Source: SKHV01 sp963678565
GTDB taxonomy: Bacteria; Bacteroidota; Bacteroidia; Bacteroidales; Prolixibacteraceae
Direction: 5' to 3'
DNA: 64,000 nt
Assembly: GCA_963678565.1 (NCBI GenBank)
Contig: OY782875.1
Span: 1,240,001-1,304,000 of the forward strand
Shown in pieces: positions 59,564-64,000 of the stretch (its first letter is position 1; each line of letters opens with the position of its first letter). The position numbers and the translations under genes were made by a program. Below the pieces are notes generated by a model that saw nothing but the letters and a program-made list of their open reading frames with translations, was not told the DNA's origin and did not search any database.

Positions 59564-60204
59564 TGCAATTGTCGTCTGATTTAGAAAATTATATTTTAGA
59601 TCACATTAGTGAAGAACATCCGGTATTGAGGGCTTTAGATAGGGAAACCAATTTAAGATGCTTGCAACCCCGCATGTTGTCGGGGCATTTGCAAGGAAAA
59701 ATTTTAACCATGTTGTGCCAAATGATTCAGCCTAAACGAATTCTTGAATTAGGAACTTTTACCGGATACTCGGCAATTAGCATGGCATTGGCATTGAACG
59801 AAGAAGGCAAATTGTTTACCATTGAAATTTCGGATGAAAAAGAAGAAATCATTCAAAAATTTGTAGGTAAAGCAAATCTGTCGGATAAAATTGAGTGTTT
59901 ATTTGGCGATGCAATTGACTTGATTCCAATCATCGACGAAGAGTTCGATTTGGTTTTTATCGATGCCGATAAACGAAAGTATTGTGCGTATTTTGATCTG
60001 GTTTTTAGCAAGGTGAAAAAGGGTGGATACATTATTGCTGACAATACCCTTTGGGATGGAAAAGTGATCGATCCGGATAGCAAAGGTGAAGCTCAAACCA
60101 AAGGAATTCTTGCATTTAACGAAAAAGTTGCAGAAAATAGTGATGTTGAAACGGTTATTTTTCCCGTTAGAGATGGCATGACAGTTATTCGGAAATTAGT
60201 TTAA
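59563..60204 (+). CDS. SAM-dependent O-methyltransferase
   Basis: A 213-residue methyltransferase of the COMT-like type. SAM site ILELGTFTGYSAISMALAL; FIDADKRKYCAYFDLV is the metal-binding/second motif, and IIADNTLWDGKV follows. Members methylate small catechol-type or polyketide molecules; substrate unknown. The ATG at 59563 shares one base with the M16 stop. The 3' end overlaps the convergent BrkB-family gene by 20 bases. Confidence 0.92.
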   Translation: MQLSSDLENYILDHISEEHPVLRALDRETNLRCLQPRMLSGHLQGKILTMLCQMIQPKRILELGTFTGYSAISMALALNEEGKLFTIEISDEKEEIIQKFVGKANLSDKIECLFGDAIDLIPIIDEEFDLVFIDADKRKYCAYFDLVFSKVKKGGYIIADNTLWDGKVIDPDSKGEAQTKGILAFNEKVAENSDVETVIFPVRDGMTVIRKLV

Positions 60205-61150
60205 CATCCTCTTCGTTATTATCCTGTGCTTTTTTTCTGGCAGTAACAATTCCAATATTCAATTCAAAACCAATCAAAATTGCCAAGCAATTTAAATAAA
60301 ACATCACCATAATTGCAGGTAATGTTCCTATAGATCCATAAAGTGCATTGTAGCGTGCAAAATTATTCAGGTAGTAGCCAAATGCTAAAGTCAATATAAT
60401 TGATAGAACGGTTGCCAAAGTGCCGCCAGCCGAAATAAAACGCCACTTACTTTTGCGTGATGATCCGAAATAATACAGCGAAGAATAAGCAAAAAAGAAG
60501 AGTGCTACAATTATCAACCATTTTCCTATTCGTATTAAATAGTAAGTGAAATCTTTATTCATAAGATCTTTCGCAACCAAAAAATTCAGAAAAGTTTCGG
60601 TAAAGGTGATAAGCAAAATAGCAATGGTTAGCAATGAAAATAACAACAAAACCAATCCCAAAGCAATCGCATAAATTTCATACCATTTTCTAACTTGATG
60701 ATTGTGAACCGAGTTGTTGAAAGCGTTGATCAAAGAAACAATTCCATTGGTTGAGAAAAATAATGCCATGATAAAACCAACTGAAAGCAAACCACTGTGT
60801 GGAATGTTAATAATTTCATTGATCGTTTGATAAATCACATTGTAAATACTCTCAGGAACAATAGAATAGATTAACAGCAAAAGTTCCGATTGAAAACCTT
60901 TAATTGGTATAATCGGAATAAGGGTAAATAAAAAGATAATGGCAGGGAAGATTCCAGTAATCAAATTAAAAGCTACCGAGGAAGCTCGAATAGTTAAGGC
61001 GCCATTCACCAATCCTTTAAAGAAAAAACGACCAACATCGTAAATTGGAATTTTATCGAATCCAGGAAATGTAATTCGTTTCGCTTTTTCCTTTAAGCTA
61101 CGAATTAATTTTAAAAATTTGATTTCATTTCGCTTGCGGAAAGATTGCAT
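60185..61150 (-). CDS. YihY/BrkB-family membrane protein
   Basis: A 321-residue inner-membrane protein with about six helices, including RASSVAFNLITGIFPAIIFLFTLIP, FSTNGIVSLINAFN and YGSIGTLPAIMVMFYLNCLAILIGFELN. The family was once misnamed RNase BN; its function is unknown, possibly a transporter or flippase. The 3' end overlaps the O-methyltransferase gene by 20 bases on the other strand. Start shares one base with the stop of the DUF4783 gene. Confidence 0.88.
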   Translation of the reverse strand: MQSFRKRNEIKFLKLIRSLKEKAKRITFPGFDKIPIYDVGRFFFKGLVNGALTIRASSVAFNLITGIFPAIIFLFTLIPIIPIKGFQSELLLLIYSIVPESIYNVIYQTINEIINIPHSGLLSVGFIMALFFSTNGIVSLINAFNNSVHNHQVRKWYEIYAIALGLVLLLFSLLTIAILLITFTETFLNFLVAKDLMNKDFTYYLIRIGKWLIIVALFFFAYSSLYYFGSSRKSKWRFISAGGTLATVLSIILTLAFGYYLNNFARYNALYGSIGTLPAIMVMFYLNCLAILIGFELNIGIVTARKKAQDNNEEDVKLISE

Positions 61151-61548
61151 TAATTGTTCTGTTTTTCAATTCTTAACTGATGAATCAATGGCTTGCCATT
61201 TGTTTCTTTTATTAAAAAATACACTCTGAATTTTTCCTTTTCAGTCTCTAATTTGCCAATTGCATACATCGAATGTTCTTTCCCTCCATCGTGAATAATC
61301 TCAAATTCTGTAGGTGGATATTTTTTAAAGAAGTCGATTAAAACTTGTTTTGCATGCGCTTTGCTGTAAACATTTTCATTGTCGAGAACTACTAATTCAA
61401 TATTACTGTTGAAACTTTTAGAAAGCAGATTTGCGTTTCCTGTTTTTAGTCCTTTCGAAATATCATCGGGGATTTTTGCAAATGCAATGCTTACCGATGC
61501 AAGCATGATTAAAGTGAAGAATATTATTTTTTTTAGAAATTGCTGCAT
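61150..61548 (-). CDS. Exported DUF4783 protein
   Basis: A 132-residue exported protein with a signal peptide (MQQFLKKIIFF..., cleavage near AFA before KIP). The body (DISKGLKTGNANLLSKSFNSNIELVVLDNENVYSKAHAKQVLIDFFKKYPP) matches the DUF4783 family, a NTF2-like small fold of Bacteroidota with no known role. I start at 61548, because the longer ATG would put the signal peptide far from the N-terminus. Confidence 0.85.
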   Translation of the reverse strand: MQQFLKKIIFFTLIMLASVSIAFAKIPDDISKGLKTGNANLLSKSFNSNIELVVLDNENVYSKAHAKQVLIDFFKKYPPTEFEIIHDGGKEHSMYAIGKLETEKEKFRVYFLIKETNGKPLIHQLRIEKQNN

Positions 61549-61738
61549 GTTTAATCTTTTTCTACCAAACGAATTTAATGAATTCTTGAGATAAATTCTA
61601 TTGATTAGAAAATATCTGTTGTTCAAATGAAATATTGTCTGAAATTTTGAAACAAAAAATGTGCAAAACTGATGTTCAACTAAAAATTATGTAGATTTAC
61701 ATTTCGACGAAAATATTTTAGAACGAAATAAATATTCA

Positions 61739-62212
61739 ATGAAATGTACGCTTTTGGTAATCGGAAAAACCGATGCTGATTATATTCAGAAAGGGATCGA
61801 TGTTTATTTATCGCGATTAAAGTTTTACCTCAAAACCGAGGTCGAAATTATTCCCGATTTGAAAAAAGCGAAAAATTTGTCGGAGCAAGAGCAAAAGAAA
61901 AAGGAAGGCGAATTGATTTTGAATAAGCTGGAATCACATGATTTTGTGGTGCTTTTGGATGAAAATGGAAAACAATATTCATCAGTAAAATTTTCTGAAT
62001 TTCTGCAAAAGCAAATGTTGAATTCAATAAAAAGAATGGTTTTTGTTGTGGGTGGGCCATACGGGTTTTCCGATGAAGTTTATCAACGAGCCAATTCAAA
62101 AATGTCATTGTCTTTAATGACTTATTCACATCAAATGGTGCGAATGATTTTTTTAGAGCAGTTGTATCGGGCCATGACCATTATAAAAAATGAACCCTAT
62201 CATCACCAATAA
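61739..62212 (+). CDS. rlmH: 23S rRNA pseudouridine-1915 N3-methyltransferase
   Basis: A 157-residue SPOUT methyltransferase with the deep-trefoil-knot motif FVVGGPYGFSDEVYQRA and the C-terminal MIFLEQLYRAMTIIKNEPYHH (terminal YHH). It methylates a pseudouridine in helix 69 of the 50S subunit. Normal length. A large membrane gene starts 13 bases later. Confidence 0.96.
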   Translation: MKCTLLVIGKTDADYIQKGIDVYLSRLKFYLKTEVEIIPDLKKAKNLSEQEQKKKEGELILNKLESHDFVVLLDENGKQYSSVKFSEFLQKQMLNSIKRMVFVVGGPYGFSDEVYQRANSKMSLSLMTYSHQMVRMIFLEQLYRAMTIIKNEPYHHQ

Positions 62213-62225
62213 TATCGATTGATAA

Positions 62226-64000
62226 ATGCGAATTTCGAGGTATATAAAAATTCCGTTATACGCACTCATCATTTTTATGGTGCTGGGTATTGTTACGGAG
62301 AAATATTTCCTCGCAAGTAAAATTAACGATGGTGAAATTTCGAAGTTTAGTAAAACACTTCAGAAAAGGCAGGATCGATTAGAAGAAACGATTGATGAAA
62401 TTGTTTTTGAATTAGATACGCTAGGCGATTTTTCAGACGTTAATTTATTTCATTATTTCTCGAAATATATCGATGAATTAGCACACGATGAAACGGCCAT
62501 TATTATTTCTGATTATTCCGATCCTTATTTTTGGTCGAGCAATGTAATTGCCTTTTACGATGAGTTACAAAATGTATCAAATGGATTGTACCATTTGCCC
62601 AATGGATGGTATGTACTTACAACTTATAAAACAGACGATTTCGTAATTTATGGATTGACATTAATTAAATACGATTACGAAATTGAGAACGATTATCTTG
62701 AAAATAAGTTTGCAAAAGGTTTTCAATTGCCTTCGAATTACGAAGTGCTTTTTTATAAAACTTCCGATTCTTACCCTGTTTTTAATAAACGTCGACAGTT
62801 TCTGTTTTCAATACGTCCCTCAGAGCGTTTGTCGGGCATGTATTCGGGAATTTTTTATCCATCCATTTTTTATGTGTTGGCATTGTTTGCTGGGTTTGTT
62901 CTATTGTTTAGGCTCCTGATTCATTATATGCACCGCAGACCTATTTTAAGATTATCCTTGCTGGCGGTTTTTTTAGCGTTAATGTATTATGTGTTGAACA
63001 CCTTTAATATTCCGCAAACCTTTTTTAAACTAGAACTCTTTTCGCCAAAGGCTTTTGCTTATTCTTCGATATGGTATTCGATGGGAGAGTTTTTGGTTTT
63101 CAGTGTTTTCATGTTCTTTTTTTCGGTTACCTTTTATCGATCGTTTGAGCTGCCTCGCTTTGTGCGAATTAATAAAAGTTTACTTCGGCTTACCAATATT
63201 GTAATGCTTTTATTTGTTGCCGGATTATTGGTTTTTATTCGATTTTCGCTGAAAACCTTAATCATGAATTCTAGTGTTTCGTATGCAATTTACAAGCTAG
63301 AAGAACTCAATGAATACAGTTTGATTGGATACCTTGCAATTGCATTTCAATTTTTGGCATTTTACTTTATTTCATTACGAGTCGCACAGGTTTGTCGTTC
63401 TATATTTAAGGTAAAAGCATACTTGATCAATTTATCAATTGCGACCGTTTTATTTGTGATAATTCAGCTTGTATTTTCGTTTAGCACTATTCTGACTATC
63501 ACAATTTTCTTTTTAACAGTTGCGGTCATCAATTATATTCTAAGTTTAAAGGAAATTTTGTCGTACCGCTTATCTCGAATTGTAATCTACGTTTTGGTTT
63601 TTACCATTTTCACCATTGTTCACTTGTTGAAATATGTAAAAGCGTATGAGCAAAATGTTCAGGAAGTGATGGTCATGAACTTATCGAATGAGCATGATCC
63701 TACGGCTGAATTATTTTTGCGAGATATTGACAAAAAATTGAATTCTGACACACAAATTATTGATTCCTATCAATATGGGGCTGAAGCGGTAGAGGATTAC
63801 ATCGCAAACACCTATTTTAACAATGGATATTTCAGGGATTACGATTTGCAAATTACGATTTGTGATGAAGTCGATAGCTTATTAATTCAGCCCGAAAATG
63901 AACTGATAGGGTGTTTCCCATTTTTCGAAGAAATGATAACGGAGCTATCGATTCCGATTGATGATATTAGTTTTTATTTTATCGACAACATGAATGGGCG
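62226..64000 (+). CDS. Large multi-pass membrane protein, probable sensor kinase (partial)
   Basis: The first 591 codons of a gene that leaves the window on the right. It begins 13 bases after rlmH. A helix (about 8-28) is followed by a sensory-type extracytoplasmic region of about 190 residues, a cluster of some eight helices (about 215-475), then another soluble part. This plan fits large Bacteroidota two-component sensors, but no histidine-kinase domain is in view, so the call is a guess from architecture. Confidence 0.5.
   Translation, partial: MRISRYIKIPLYALIIFMVLGIVTEKYFLASKINDGEISKFSKTLQKRQDRLEETIDEIVFELDTLGDFSDVNLFHYFSKYIDELAHDETAIIISDYSDPYFWSSNVIAFYDELQNVSNGLYHLPNGWYVLTTYKTDDFVIYGLTLIKYDYEIENDYLENKFAKGFQLPSNYEVLFYKTSDSYPVFNKRRQFLFSIRPSERLSGMYSGIFYPSIFYVLALFAGFVLLFRLLIHYMHRRPILRLSLLAVFLALMYYVLNTFNIPQTFFKLELFSPKAFAYSSIWYSMGEFLVFSVFMFFFSVTFYRSFELPRFVRINKSLLRLTNIVMLLFVAGLLVFIRFSLKTLIMNSSVSYAIYKLEELNEYSLIGYLAIAFQFLAFYFISLRVAQVCRSIFKVKAYLINLSIATVLFVIIQLVFSFSTILTITIFFLTVAVINYILSLKEILSYRLSRIVIYVLVFTIFTIVHLLKYVKAYEQNVQEVMVMNLSNEHDPTAELFLRDIDKKLNSDTQIIDSYQYGAEAVEDYIANTYFNNGYFRDYDLQITICDEVDSLLIQPENELIGCFPFFEEMITELSIPIDDISFYFIDNMNG

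Noticed and set aside
1..64000. CRISPR arrays, prophage, insertion sequences and rRNA/tRNA genes
   Set aside because: No regularly spaced repeats, transposase, phage genes or RNA folds were seen on either strand.

Overview
The window looks like a chromosome segment from a marine or anaerobic Bacteroidota, most likely near the Marinilabiliales (Marinifilum/Labilibaculum/Prolixibacter-like bacteria). The reasons are AT-rich DNA, few Shine-Dalgarno sequences, repeated promoter elements of the Bacteroidota type (TTTG or TTG, about 19 bases, then TAnnTTTG), a K+-dependent membrane pyrophosphatase, a PL11 pectin lyase, an ilvD-B-N operon and a long-form hisG operon. No rRNA, tRNA, insertion sequence, prophage or CRISPR array was seen.

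Layout. 1-2.7 kb (minus): a flavin reductase and two adjacent methylthiotransferases (MiaB-like, MtaB). 2.8-10.2 kb (plus): a Rossmann protein with kdsC and maf, a secreted rhamnogalacturonan lyase, an unknown protein, a pentapeptide-repeat protein, and a von Willebrand lipoprotein with an outer-membrane protein. 10.3-14 kb (minus): an outer-membrane protein and a polyferredoxin/Tat-DUF362 redox pair. 14.5-21.2 kb (minus): a complete tetR-tolC-hlyD-ABC-ABC-permease-permease efflux operon. 21.4-24.8 kb: a lipoprotein with an unusual C-terminal anchor next to a CPBP protease, a DMT exporter and a small phosphatase. 25-29.8 kb: hppA and an EF-G-like GTPase, with a fibronectin-III gene remnant between them. 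30-33 kb: a C39-peptidase ABC exporter and a short HlyD-like partner, without a visible substrate. 33.5-36 kb: a nitrogen operon (outer-membrane protein, PII, ammonium transporter). 36.2-40.5 kb (minus): ilvD-ilvB-ilvN. 40.7-41.9 kb: a double CDGSH protein and a stand-alone E2-like acyltransferase. 41.9-50.2 kb: hisG-D-C-B, purU, a thioredoxin-like gene, then hisH-A-F. 50.3-55.3 kb: an MFS transporter, a tiny HigA-like protein, polA, queD-like and arsR-like genes. 55.5-64 kb: polyprenyl synthase, frr, a second CPBP protease, an M16 peptidase, an O-methyltransferase, a BrkB-family protein, DUF4783, rlmH and the first part of a large membrane protein (probably a sensor kinase).

The most striking result is regulatory. 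Both amino-acid operons start with a short leader gene that is not in standard annotations. The ilv leader peptide (23 codons) is rich in Ile and Val, and the his leader peptide (17 codons) carries five His. Each is followed by an intrinsic terminator in front of the first structural gene. In both, the leader stop codon lies inside a copy of the terminator's 3' arm, so a ribosome at the stop codon would hide the antiterminator strand. This is the same compact attenuator design twice, about 1.5 kb apart.

A second candidate for new biology is the lipoprotein/CPBP protease pair at 21.4-23.3 kb, which resembles a C-terminal sorting signal with a dedicated intramembrane protease. All functional calls come from reading motifs; no database search was possible.
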